A DNA stretch of 33,147 nucleotides. Origin: an uncultured Taibaiella sp. GTDB lineage: Bacteria > Bacteroidota > Bacteroidia > Chitinophagales > Chitinophagaceae. The notes under the pieces are model-generated. The model searched no databases. It worked only from the letters and a program-made list of their open reading frames with translations, and had not been told where the DNA came from. The stretch is from positions 1 through 33,147 of the forward strand of contig CALMWT010000210.1 of the NCBI GenBank assembly GCA_937870855.1, read 5' to 3'. The translations under genes were made by a program, and so were the position numbers. Below are positions 25,072-33,147 of the stretch, piece after piece (positions within the stretch are counted from its first letter, which is position 1; each line of letters begins with the position of its first letter).

Positions 25072-27924
25072 ATGACCAGGCTGTTACTTATTTTTCTTGG
25101 TGTTTGTTTTCCATACACTTCCTTATACGCACAACTATTACCGCCAAACCAACCCGAACAAAACGCATGTAATGCCCTTGAAATTTGCGGCAATACTTTT
25201 ACCACCACCTTTAGTTATCAGGGTATCGGTACAGTTTCTGATCTTACAAACACACCTTGCGACAATGGAATGGCTGCTGGCGAGGCAAATGTTGTGTGGC
25301 TAAGATTAAATGTTGTGACCGCCGGAATTATAGTGTTTGAAATTTCTCCTCTTAATACCGCTGATGACTATGATTTTGCAGTGCTGGACATTACCAATGC
25401 TACTTGCAGCACATTTACATCTTCCAACGTAGTTAGGTGCAATTTCAATAATAATCTTCCACCTGTTAATAACGGTATTGTAGGATTAAACACTACCGCA
25501 ACATCGCCTTTCATATTAGCGGGGCTAACCGGAAATTACCTTCAGCAAATCAATGCAAGTGCGGGAGATGTCTATCTTATCATGATCAATAATTTCGGAC
25601 AAGGCACAAGTGGAAATCAACTGGGCGCAGGCTTTACAATTGATTTTACAGGAACTACTGCAACCTTCAACGGACCTACCCCAGCCATGAATTCCATTAT
25701 TGCATCGTGCAATAACGCTTCGCAGATTACCCTGCAAATGAACCACAATATTTTGTGTAATACCATCGCCACAAACGGCACCGATTTTACTGTGGCAGGA
25801 GGAACGATAGCTTCGGAAGCAGGAATAAATTGTACGGGCACGAATGGTTACACAGATCAGATCGTTATCAATTTTGCTTCACCATTGCCACCCGGTAATT
25901 ACAACTTAGTGGCTCAGTTAGGTACAGATGCAAATACTTTAGTAAACACCTGCAATATTTCACTTCCTGTAGCAGCGTCTATTCCATTCACAGTTCCATC
26001 TTACGAACCTCCGTCTTACGAGGTTGTGGTTCAACCGGGGTGTACGGAAGTAAAAATAAAATTGAATAAAAAAGTCAGTTGCAGTGCAATAGCCGGAAAT
26101 GGCTCGGACTTCAGTATATCTGGCCCTCAATCATCAGCGATAATAGCGGCATGGGGAGCAGGTTGCGACACCAATAATTTTACAGACACGGTTACATTTC
26201 TGCTGCAAACACCGTTGCAAACAGACGGCACTTACACTATTTCTGCAAAAACAGGAACCGACAATAACACGCTGCTCGATAGCTGTGGCATTCCGCAGTT
26301 GATAGGCGATGACATTACATTTACCATCAACTCTTACGACGATTTAATTATCGCTATGGATGACACGGTGCTTTGCAATGCGCAATACTTACAACTTGAT
26401 GCGGTTAATAATTCTCCACTTCCCATTCAAACTGTTAGTTGCGGCCTCAGCACTACAACTTGCAGTGGAAATTTCAGAGCCGCTTTCGTAGGAACAAAAG
26501 ATTCATTATCTACCACAAATTCTCCTTTTTTTGGTGGAGCGGAAGACAACCGGACGCAATATTTGTTTCGTGCAAGTGAACTAAAAGAAATGGGATTAAC
26601 GCAAGGGATCATCACCACCTTGCAATGGAAAGTCACACAAAAATTTTCGCAGCAACCTTATAGCAATTTTACCATCAAGATGGGCTGTACACCACTTTCC
26701 AATTTGACCAATTCATTTAATGCCAACCCACAAACAGTTTTTACCGCACCTTCTTACAACGTAACATTAGGCTGGAATACTTTCACACTCACAACGCCAT
26801 TCAATTGGGATGGTGTCAGCAATCTGATTGTGGAAACCTGTTTCGACAATATTTCTACCTCGCTTACTGATGAAGTTGCACACAGCGTTACTCCGTTTAT
26901 TTCGGTATTCCAACGTTCTGGTTTTGGTACGCCGGGCTGTGCAATGACCACACAAGGTACTATAGGAGGTCTCAGAAGTCTTCGTCCTAAAATCAGGTTT
27001 TATATCTGCGAACCACCTACAGGTATTGCAAAATTTACGTGGACACCGGGCACCTTACTTTCAGATTCTACCATTCAACAACCGCTTGCCTACATCCCTG
27101 CTCACAATACTTATAACGTCACGGTCATTGACAAATACGGTTGTGCCCACCGTGATTCCGTGGTGGTGACGCTATCGTTACGCGATCCACATGTTACACC
27201 TACAGATACTACTATTTGCTTTGGAGAAAAAGTGCTGTTGCAAAGTATGGGCGGAATAAAGTACGAATGGCTTGCGTCCGATCCTTCAACACTAAGTTGT
27301 ATTAATTGTGCTGCAACAATTGCTGCTCCAAAACAAACCACAACGTATGCTGTAATAGTCAGCGATCAGTACGATTGTGCCGATACTCTTCAGTCGGTAG
27401 TGACGGTAAATCAATTGCCTTTGGTAAATATTTTGGAACAAGACATGATGGTGAAATACGGCACCACCATTCAGTTGAACGCAGAAAATGCGGAGCTATT
27501 CAGTTGGTCTCCATCAGGATTACTCAACAATCCCTATCTCGCAAATCCATCTGCAACAATTACCGCACCTACCACTTTTTACGTGACGGGAATTGACAAA
27601 AATGGCTGTCGGAATATTGACTCGATAAAGATTGAAGTGGACTATGCTGATCCGTTTTTCGTACCCACAGCTTTTAGCCCGAATGGCGATGGGAAGAACG
27701 ATATTTTCAAAATTGGAAGCCTCAGTTTTCAAAAGTTGAATGAATTCCGAATATTCAACCGGTGGGGTCAGGAAGTATTCACCACCACCGACCCAACGAA
27801 AGGTTGGGATGGCACTTTCAAAGGTGTGCCACAAGAGCCGGGTGTCTATCATTTCATAATACGCATAGCCTACCCTAATGGAAAGGTAGAAGTGCATAAA
27901 GGAGATGTGACATTGATTAGATAG
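25072..27924 (+). CDS. T9SS cargo with gliding-motility (type B) C-terminal domain
   Basis: The 950-aa product is exported: the signal peptide ends near LYAQ|L. Residues about 25-195 form an N-terminal domain with paired cysteines (NACNALEICG) often seen in such proteins. Two tandem Ig-like repeats follow (about 202-312 and 313-421), alike in layout and cysteine positions. A jelly-roll-like region (about 440-650) and two further modules with VSDQYDCADT-type motifs come next. The end (862-950) is the CHU_C/type B sorting domain: FVPTAFSPNGDGKNDIF, RIFNRWGQEVF, and WDGTFKG, ending KGDVTLIR. It would be secreted through the type IX system and attached to the surface or released. The real ligand is unknown. 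Follows dnaJ but has its own promoter. Confidence 0.9.
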   Translation: MTRLLLIFLGVCFPYTSLYAQLLPPNQPEQNACNALEICGNTFTTTFSYQGIGTVSDLTNTPCDNGMAAGEANVVWLRLNVVTAGIIVFEISPLNTADDYDFAVLDITNATCSTFTSSNVVRCNFNNNLPPVNNGIVGLNTTATSPFILAGLTGNYLQQINASAGDVYLIMINNFGQGTSGNQLGAGFTIDFTGTTATFNGPTPAMNSIIASCNNASQITLQMNHNILCNTIATNGTDFTVAGGTIASEAGINCTGTNGYTDQIVINFASPLPPGNYNLVAQLGTDANTLVNTCNISLPVAASIPFTVPSYEPPSYEVVVQPGCTEVKIKLNKKVSCSAIAGNGSDFSISGPQSSAIIAAWGAGCDTNNFTDTVTFLLQTPLQTDGTYTISAKTGTDNNTLLDSCGIPQLIGDDITFTINSYDDLIIAMDDTVLCNAQYLQLDAVNNSPLPIQTVSCGLSTTTCSGNFRAAFVGTKDSLSTTNSPFFGGAEDNRTQYLFRASELKEMGLTQGIITTLQWKVTQKFSQQPYSNFTIKMGCTPLSNLTNSFNANPQTVFTAPSYNVTLGWNTFTLTTPFNWDGVSNLIVETCFDNISTSLTDEVAHSVTPFISVFQRSGFGTPGCAMTTQGTIGGLRSLRPKIRFYICEPPTGIAKFTWTPGTLLSDSTIQQPLAYIPAHNTYNVTVIDKYGCAHRDSVVVTLSLRDPHVTPTDTTICFGEKVLLQSMGGIKYEWLASDPSTLSCINCAATIAAPKQTTTYAVIVSDQYDCADTLQSVVTVNQLPLVNILEQDMMVKYGTTIQLNAENAELFSWSPSGLLNNPYLANPSATITAPTTFYVTGIDKNGCRNIDSIKIEVDYADPFFVPTAFSPNGDGKNDIFKIGSLSFQKLNEFRIFNRWGQEVFTTTDPTKGWDGTFKGVPQEPGVYHFIIRIAYPNGKVEVHKGDVTLIR

Positions 27925-27981
27925 GGACAATTTTTCTAAAAAAAAGATGCTCTTTTCTAAATGAAAAACTGCTAAAGAAAA

Positions 27982-28401
27982 CTACACAGGCAGTCCTTCC
28001 TTTTGTCGTTGCTCTTTCAAAAAATCAGTTCCAAATGTGAGCTTTTTTGCGGTGGGAGCTTTCAGGTCAATAATTCTCCAAAAAGGAGCAATCTCATCTA
28101 TCGATTTTCCTTGCTGCAATTCCTCATAAGCATGTTCGGCAACAATGCGCACAAAAATTCCGGAGGTTACGGGACAAGAATAATCTGCATTGTATTCTGT
28201 TGCAAGATCTTTGCGCATTTGTTGCAGCGTAATGTGTGTTCCTTCTGGAATATTCCGTACATAAGCATCCACAATTTGCGGAGTAGCTATCAGCATTTTG
28301 CTTCCTTCAGGAATGTCTGAAAAAGCCTTGTCGGTCATTTCTACTTTATGCTGGGCGGCAGCATTCATTTTCTCTGCCCAGGATTTGCGTTTGTAAGCCA
28401 T
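27982..28401 (-). CDS. Small protein resembling the MGMT/ATL DNA-binding domain
   Basis: The 139-aa product has no signal peptide or membrane segment and starts MAYKRKSWAEKMNAAAQHKV. The core reads MLIATPQIVDAYVRNIPEG, ITLQQMRKDLATEYNADYSC, PVTSGIFVRIVAEHAYEELQ, and APFWRIIDLKAPTAKKL. The order of a helix, a recognition-like turn and FWRII in place of PCHRV recalls the winged-helix C-terminal part of O6-alkylguanine alkyltransferases and their non-catalytic relatives. The single Cys (about 80) is not in the alkyl-acceptor setting, so repair activity is not expected. The family assignment is a resemblance by eye. Divergent from the following T9SS gene. Confidence 0.7.
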   Translation of the reverse strand: MAYKRKSWAEKMNAAAQHKVEMTDKAFSDIPEGSKMLIATPQIVDAYVRNIPEGTHITLQQMRKDLATEYNADYSCPVTSGIFVRIVAEHAYEELQQGKSIDEIAPFWRIIDLKAPTAKKLTFGTDFLKEQRQKEGLPV

Positions 28402-28474
28402 GATTATTAAAGGTATTTTACACCATAAAACTATAGCACTTTCCTATTGTTTTTCATGAGCTAAATCTTGTTTT

Positions 28475-29701
28475 ATGCGAACTCTTTTTCTGTTTATTGC
28501 GATAGTAATTTCGGTTTCCTTAAAAGCACAACCAGGATGTACTGATCCGCTCGCCACCAACTACAATAATACTGCAACCATCAACGACGGAAGCTGTGTT
28601 TATGCTCCTGCTACTGTGACTCCTTACAACATTAAAACCTTGAGCGATACAGTAGCGGAAACTTCAGGACTTGTACGCCACAACAATTATTTATGGACCC
28701 ACAATGACAATAGCGATCTAAACCTTTATGCGCTGGACACTGCAACAGGGCAAATCATGCAAACTGTGTCTGTGCAAAACGTAACTAACTATGACTGGGA
28801 AGATATAACGCAGGACAGTAACTATTTCTATGTGGGAGATTTTGGCAACAATGGAAATGGCAACAGAACAGACCTTCATATTCTTCGCATCTCCAAAGCT
28901 TCTCTATCAAATGGAACTGTATTAGCAGACACCATTCGTTTCAGTTATTCCGATCAGACCGACTTTAGCGGCAGCGGCGCAAACAATACCGACTACGATT
29001 GTGAAGCGTTTATCGCCACAGACGATAGCCTGTATCTGTTTACAAAGCAGTGGGTATCTAAAAAAACAAGCGTGTATGTGCTGCCAAAAACACCTTCTTC
29101 ATCCGTTTATATTGCTTCGCTAAAACATACCCATGATGTACAGGGTATGATAACTGCAGCAACTTATTTAGCAGACAAGAAAACTATTGTTCTTACGGGC
29201 TACAATCTCAATCCGTTCGTTTATCTGCTTTACGATTTCAACAGCAACAACTTTTTCTCCGGCAACAAAAGGAAGATAGATATTGTACAACCCTTTTCAC
29301 AAATAGAAGCTATAGCCACACAAGATGGGAAAAGCTTTTTTATTACAAATGAGAAATTGGTACAGTTAAACATCCCGGCACGATTACAAAAAATTGATCT
29401 TACCTCTTACTTAAATCCATATTATCAAACAGCGATTGCTTCTGTAATAAACGATCAGGATGTGGTCATTTATCCGAATCCTGCGGTTCATTCTTTTTCG
29501 ATTTCCATCAATGCGCAGGAACAGTCAACCGTGATTTTGAAACTTACCGATGTGCTTGGGAAAATTGTTTTTGTGCAGCAATTTGCACTTTCAACAGGAG
29601 CAAATAAACTGATGGTGAAACCAAATGTAGCAGCAGGACTTTATAACCTGACGCTGAAAAACAAAGGCGGAATACTAACCAAAAAACTAAGCTTTAAATA
29701 A
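28475..29701 (+). CDS. Secreted protein with type A T9SS sorting domain
   Basis: The 408-aa product has a signal peptide ending LKAQ|P. A short cysteine motif follows (GCTDPLATNYNNTA, then DGSCVY; about 20-47), seen at the N-terminus of many surface proteins of this phylum. The middle (about 55-310) is a repeated beta-rich region with TWTHNDNSD and GDFGNNGNGN-like motifs, probably a propeller. The C-terminus (about 326-408) is a Por-secretion-type domain: VVIYPNPAVHSFSIS, LKLTDVLGKIVFVQQF, and AAGLYNLTLKNKGG, ending KKLSFK. It is likely exported by the type IX system and attached to the surface. Its TAA is directly followed by the stop of convergent ubiE with no base between. Confidence 0.85.
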   Translation: MRTLFLFIAIVISVSLKAQPGCTDPLATNYNNTATINDGSCVYAPATVTPYNIKTLSDTVAETSGLVRHNNYLWTHNDNSDLNLYALDTATGQIMQTVSVQNVTNYDWEDITQDSNYFYVGDFGNNGNGNRTDLHILRISKASLSNGTVLADTIRFSYSDQTDFSGSGANNTDYDCEAFIATDDSLYLFTKQWVSKKTSVYVLPKTPSSSVYIASLKHTHDVQGMITAATYLADKKTIVLTGYNLNPFVYLLYDFNSNNFFSGNKRKIDIVQPFSQIEAIATQDGKSFFITNEKLVQLNIPARLQKIDLTSYLNPYYQTAIASVINDQDVVIYPNPAVHSFSISINAQEQSTVILKLTDVLGKIVFVQQFALSTGANKLMVKPNVAAGLYNLTLKNKGGILTKKLSFK

Positions 29702-30454
29702 CTATTTGCTTGCAGTGTAAAGTGTGGTTATACCAAAAGTTAAAGGTCTTGCTTTCGGATTTTTAAAACCACATTCTTTGAGTATTTCGCAAAATCTTTT
29801 CCCTTCCGGAAATGCTTTCACCGACTCCGGCAAATAGGTGTAGGCGCTGCTATGCTTCGACAAAATCTTTCCCATTACCGGTAAGATAAAGCGAAAATAA
29901 AATTGATAAAGCTGTTTTATTGGAAATGCCTTGGGATGAGAAAATTCAAGAATAGCAACTTTACCGCCATCACGCAACACACGGCTCATTTCTTTCAACC
30001 CAGCTTCAAGATTTTCAAAATTGCGAACGCCGTAGGCACAGGTCACCGCATCGAAAGAATTGGATTCAAATGGCAAAGCTTCGCTATCTCCATTCCGCAA
30101 ACTGATAATTTCTGAAAGATTTTGCTCCACTATTTTCTTTCTTCCAACCTCCAACATTTGGTCTGCAATGTCCACTCCTATTATTTCTTTAGGATTGGTT
30201 TTCACAGCAGCAATTGCAAGGTCGCCGGTTCCGGTAGCTACATCTAAAATTCTCTTTGGATTAATGGTGGCAATTTCATTGATCGCTTTTTTGCGCCAGC
30301 CCTTATCAATTCCTAACGAAAGAAAATGATTGAGAAAATCATACTTGCCCGCTATGTTATTGAACATTTCTGCAACCTGAGCTTTCTTGTTTAAATTTGA
30401 AGCAGCATCAGGTAACACTTTAGCCGCAGGATTGGAAGCATCATTCGATTGCAT
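29702..30454 (-). CDS. ubiE: Demethylmenaquinone methyltransferase
   Basis: This SAM-dependent enzyme makes the last step of menaquinone synthesis (MenG/UbiE). The 250-aa product has AEMFNNIAGKYDFLNHFLSL (28-47), the SAM motif I LDVATGTGDLA (70-80), the GVDIADQML segment (93-101), and the YGVRNFE signature (141-147), followed by GGKVAILEFSHPKAFPIKQL. The N-terminal extension of about 28 residues is longer than in some relatives, but no other start keeps the conserved N-terminal helix. A TACTTTTG box lies just before the ATG. Menaquinone is also the likely electron acceptor of the PyrD in this window. Confidence 0.93.
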   Translation of the reverse strand: MQSNDASNPAAKVLPDAASNLNKKAQVAEMFNNIAGKYDFLNHFLSLGIDKGWRKKAINEIATINPKRILDVATGTGDLAIAAVKTNPKEIIGVDIADQMLEVGRKKIVEQNLSEIISLRNGDSEALPFESNSFDAVTCAYGVRNFENLEAGLKEMSRVLRDGGKVAILEFSHPKAFPIKQLYQFYFRFILPVMGKILSKHSSAYTYLPESVKAFPEGKRFCEILKECGFKNPKARPLTFGITTLYTASK

Positions 30455-30459
30455 GGGTG

Positions 30460-30467
30460 CAAAAGTA
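30460..30467 (-). promoter_or_regulatory. -7 box TACTTTTG directly before ubiE
   Basis: On the minus strand TACTTTTG matches TAnnTTTG and ends 5 nt before the ubiE ATG, as in grpE and pyrD. No clear TTG lies 19-20 bp upstream. Confidence 0.45.
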
Positions 30468-30544
30468 AGGTAAAGAGTTAAGTGGACACGGAGGAGCGCT
30501 TTGTGTCTTTGTTTTCTTTGCTGCTTTGTGTGAAAAAAATAAAC

Positions 30545-31192
30545 ATGGAAATTACCACTTCAAAATATCTGATCTCAAGCCCGAAGGTTGAAGATTGCCC
30601 AAAGCCTGATAAGCCAGAGTATGCGTTTATCGGTCGTTCTAATGTGGGCAAGTCATCGCTCATCAACATGCTCACTAATAATGCAAAACTTGCCAAAACT
30701 TCCGGCAGCCCAGGAAAGACGCAAATGATTAATCATTTTGAAATAAAAACTTCTTCCACCTTCGAGGGAAAAGAAAGTACCGCTTCTTTTTATGTGGTGG
30801 ATTTGCCGGGATATGGCTATGCCAAGGTATCGCAGACACAAAGAAATAAATGGGAGAAAATGATCGAAAATTATTTGCGCCTCCGCGAAAATCTTATTGC
30901 CGTGTTTGTATTAATTGATAGCCGTCACGAACCGCAAAACTTAGACCTTCAGTTTTTGCGCAACCTCGGCGAGTGGGGAGTGGCATTCAATATTATTTTT
31001 ACCAAGGCCGATAAAAGCACGCAAAAAGAAGCTGCAAGAAATGCCAGAAGTTTTATTGATGAAATGAAAAAGGAATGGGAGTTTATCCCTCGCAACTTTA
31101 TGACAAGCGCCGTAAAATTTACCGGGCGAAAAGAAATTTTGCGCTATATTGAAGAGCTGAATCAGGAATATTTTTCAGCACAAACGAATTAA
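30545..31192 (+). CDS. engB: Ribosome biogenesis GTPase (EngB/YsxC/YihA)
   Basis: This GTPase helps assemble the 50S subunit. With the chosen start (MEITTSKYLI) the protein has 215 aa. Motifs: G1 GRSNVGKS at 30-37, G2 threonine in GSPGKTQMIN (54-63), G3 DLPGYGYAK at 86-94, and G4 TKAD at 153-156. The upstream frame (from 30482) lacks homology to the family and would extend 21 codons; an A-rich region precedes the ATG at 30545. The two following genes start 33 nt downstream and may share its transcript. Confidence 0.96.
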   Translation: MEITTSKYLISSPKVEDCPKPDKPEYAFIGRSNVGKSSLINMLTNNAKLAKTSGSPGKTQMINHFEIKTSSTFEGKESTASFYVVDLPGYGYAKVSQTQRNKWEKMIENYLRLRENLIAVFVLIDSRHEPQNLDLQFLRNLGEWGVAFNIIFTKADKSTQKEAARNARSFIDEMKKEWEFIPRNFMTSAVKFTGRKEILRYIEELNQEYFSAQTN

Positions 31193-31225
31193 GTTTTACA
31201 TCCGTCTTAAGTACAAATTTTTTTT

Positions 31226-31711
31226 ATGAAAAGCACGAGACCCCTCCTACTTGCTGTCTTGTCGTTGGTTATTATCCTGATGTTTTTCCGTGTTGAGTTA
31301 TACAAAACCTGGTTTCGGGATAGAGTGTTTGGGCCTATTGAAAACATCAGCGAGCAACTCACTTATATGGATCCGCATGAGCGTCGGATGGCAAGGCTTC
31401 AAAACAGTTACTTTATTTCCTACAATGTAGCCGAGTATCTCCGCACAAATAAAAAGGATTCGAACGCGCTTATTTTATTACCTCCTACCGACTACATGAA
31501 GGAAAGCGGTGTGGACTTTATGGTGCCTGAGCCTGCCGTATTTTATCTTTATACCGGAATGAAATCGGTAGCAGCCAATAATAAGGGTGCTGATAAAACA
31601 AACTTTGCCATAGTGCCTCAACAGGGTGCTAATCTTCAGGTTATAGAATTGAACGATCAAAATCGTCCACAAATACTTGCACAATTCAGAAAATACATAA
31701 AAACGAACTGA
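31226..31711 (+). CDS. Hypothetical membrane-anchored protein, 161 aa
   Basis: I do not recognise a family. A single N-terminal membrane helix (about 7-22, LLLAVLSLVIILMFF) is followed by a mixed soluble domain (FRDRVFGPIENISEQLTYMD, SNALILLPPTDYMKESGVDF, PAVFYLYTGMKSVAAN), likely on the outer face. The stop overlaps the start of the next gene (TGATG), so the two are translationally coupled and probably work together. The text LILLPPTDYM and VFYLYTGM resembles segments found next to GT-C glycosyltransferases, which is weak evidence. Confidence 0.7.
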   Translation: MKSTRPLLLAVLSLVIILMFFRVELYKTWFRDRVFGPIENISEQLTYMDPHERRMARLQNSYFISYNVAEYLRTNKKDSNALILLPPTDYMKESGVDFMVPEPAVFYLYTGMKSVAANNKGADKTNFAIVPQQGANLQVIELNDQNRPQILAQFRKYIKTN

Positions 31712-33111
31712 TGACCTTCCTTGCTATTCTCATTTTACTTATCGCGCATTATTTTTCAGGCAGTGGCTTGCTCTACCTTTTTCGGGTGAAGCTCAAACCC
31801 GCTATGCAGATAACGCTTTCCATTATTTGCGGCATCGTCATCTTATCGTTGGTTCCTTTGTTTCTCGAACTTGCATTTATTCCGCTTACACTCACTTCTA
31901 TTGCAGCAGGCATAGCAGTAATCTGTGTGCTGTTGAACCTTACAAAACTGGCAAACATAAAATCTGTTTTAAGCGACTCTAAATGGAGGTTTCCTTCTAT
32001 TAAGGCATACGAGATTCCATTTTTCGTATTGTTTTCCATCATGTTTTTTTCCAGTCTCTGGCGCTCGTTTTATCTTCCGTCCAATGCGCGCGATATGCTT
32101 AGCGGCCCCGAAGTAATTGCCGACTATGCTGTAAAAGAACACTCGCTCATCAACTCGGTACTTACCGTAAATCTCGAATCTACCAACAACCATTTAAAGC
32201 CTCCTTTTATCCTTGGTCTTCAGGTTATTTACAAGTTCTTTGGCATTGAATTCGGAGGCGTGTGGGTAGGATTTATGTCTGTGTGTTTCTGCATTTTTCT
32301 TTACAATGTATTGCGTGAAAAAATGCATGGTGTGATAGCCGGACTTTTACTTCTATTATTCATTGCTCTGCCCGAAGTATATGCCTATTCCTACATGATG
32401 CTGTTCGACTACAGCAATATGGTTTTGTACTTTTTGGGCGTTTACTTTATGCTCCGCTATTTCAAATCGGGCTTGCAATCTGAGATATATTTTTCTGCTG
32501 TCTTGTTTGGTTTTTCTACCATCATTCGCCTCGAAACGCTGGTGCTGATTGCTATGATGGTTCCCTTGCTGTGGCTCTATTCTTATCAGAAAAAGGCGGC
32601 GATAAAGAATGTTGTTTTGCAATCGTTTGCCATCATGGCTGTTTCAGGTTTTTTCTATTTTCTGTGGATGAATATTTTCCTGAACTATTACATGCCCGGA
32701 CTGATAACGGTAGAATCTCAACTAAACAAAAACCTCATTGATCTCAGCCCACTGTTCAAGCGGTTTTCTGAAATGAACTCCGAACTTTTATTCGGAAGAT
32801 TAGAAGAACCTCTTTGGGCGCATTTTATAAAAGTATTTCTGGCGGTAATGGTGCTCGACCTGGTCATCTCCAGAAAAATGAGCAGAGAATCCCTCAACTG
32901 GCTTTATGCACTGGCGGTAGTGTATTTCGGGCTACCCATTCTCGGTTATTTATTGCCGCTGATGGATCTTAACAATACTACCAAGCGTGCTTTATTCAAG
33001 TTAATGCCCATTGCTTTGCTGCTGATGGCAAACACGGGTATTCTCATAAAACTTTCTGCAAAATTGCTGGACTGGGAAAATGGCAACGAAGAGAATCGAG
33101 TAGGAAGGTAG
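31711..33111 (+). CDS. Polytopic membrane protein, GT-C-like, end replaced by intron sequence
   Basis: The 466-aa frame has about ten or more membrane helices separated by short loops. A first large outer loop after helix 3 or 4 carries RDMLSGPEVIADYAVKEHSL and STNNHLKPPFILGL, a position where GT-C (dolichol-phosphate-type) glycosyltransferases bind metal and donor; this is similarity of layout, not proof. Its ATG overlaps the upstream stop. The last five codons before the stop (NRVGR) lie in the group II intron that starts near 33095, so the native C-terminus has been lost or displaced; the natural protein may be a few residues longer or shorter. Confidence 0.65.
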   Translation: MTFLAILILLIAHYFSGSGLLYLFRVKLKPAMQITLSIICGIVILSLVPLFLELAFIPLTLTSIAAGIAVICVLLNLTKLANIKSVLSDSKWRFPSIKAYEIPFFVLFSIMFFSSLWRSFYLPSNARDMLSGPEVIADYAVKEHSLINSVLTVNLESTNNHLKPPFILGLQVIYKFFGIEFGGVWVGFMSVCFCIFLYNVLREKMHGVIAGLLLLLFIALPEVYAYSYMMLFDYSNMVLYFLGVYFMLRYFKSGLQSEIYFSAVLFGFSTIIRLETLVLIAMMVPLLWLYSYQKKAAIKNVVLQSFAIMAVSGFFYFLWMNIFLNYYMPGLITVESQLNKNLIDLSPLFKRFSEMNSELLFGRLEEPLWAHFIKVFLAVMVLDLVISRKMSRESLNWLYALAVVYFGLPILGYLLPLMDLNNTTKRALFKLMPIALLLMANTGILIKLSAKLLDWENGNEENRVGR

Positions 33112-33147
33112 GAATTAGTTCCCTACCTGTCCTCTCACACCACCGTA
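33095..33147 (-). mobile_element. 3' end of a group II intron (domains V-VI), partial
   Basis: Read on the minus strand, the edge holds the end of domain V (TACGGTGG), the linker TGTGAGAGG and the domain VI hairpin, whose arms AGGACAGGTAGGGAA and TTCCTACCTTCCT pair around a CTAA loop. It is followed by ACTCGAT, which places a branch-point A seven nt before the 3' end. The sequence is cut by the window end. The intron lies antisense to the membrane-protein gene. No reverse transcriptase gene is in the window. Confidence 0.75.

Overview
The window looks like ordinary chromosome of a Bacteroidota bacterium, most likely close to Chitinophagales or Sphingobacteriales. The supporting signs are secreted proteins with type IX secretion C-terminal domains (a gliding-motility type B domain and a type A sorting domain), an Omp28-family lipoprotein, a DUF4369/TlpA-type thioredoxin lipoprotein, a HmuY-like lipoprotein, a short F1 epsilon subunit in an isolated atpD-atpC pair, and Bacteroidota-type promoters (TTG, 19-20 bp, TAnnTTTG). 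There is no sign of phage, CRISPR, rRNA or tRNA. Both window ends carry sequence that looks repetitive or mobile, so this may be a complete contig that broke at repeats.

Layout. 1-348: no convincing gene; it holds a 15-bp inverted repeat and a 111-bp folded element resembling an integron attC site. 349-5747: a membrane-anchored SRPBCC protein, pyrD, an outer-membrane CarboxypepD_reg-type protein, a small orphan protein, a glutaminyl-cyclase-like M28 lipoprotein and an Omp28-like lipoprotein. 5860-10407: rbfA with an FtsX-type permease, a CpcT/CpeT-like exported protein and a dipeptidyl-peptidase III (M49) lipoprotein. 10408-11091: an accessory islet made of two 104-bp palindromic repeats and a GxxExxY-family PD-(D/E)XK protein. 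11201-17935: lon, a beta-barrel protein, a TlpA-like thioredoxin, a HmuY-like lipoprotein, a DUF456 membrane protein and a Uma2-family nuclease-like protein. 18086-22932: atpD-atpC, a second FtsX permease, a FemAB/GNAT-like protein and a SIMPL protein. 23053-24962: grpE-dnaJ. 25072-29701: two T9SS-exported proteins flanking a small MGMT-like protein. 29702-33147: menaquinone methyltransferase, engB, two membrane proteins and the 3' end of a group II intron.

How the genes work together. Several are housekeeping: pyrimidine synthesis (pyrD), ribosome assembly (rbfA, engB), protein quality control (lon, grpE-dnaJ), ATP synthesis (atpD-atpC) and menaquinone synthesis. The rest mostly build or serve the cell envelope: lipoproteins, permeases and T9SS cargo.

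The most unusual features are not the housekeeping genes. They are the CATAG-palindrome tandem with the adjacent GxxExxY gene, the recurring CAAATCAT hairpins placed between co-directional gene pairs (atpD/atpC and grpE/dnaJ), the TAnnTTTG boxes only 4-6 nt from start codons, the near-zero spacing of most convergent gene pairs, and the attC-like element at the left edge. All family names come from motif recognition by eye; no database search was run.
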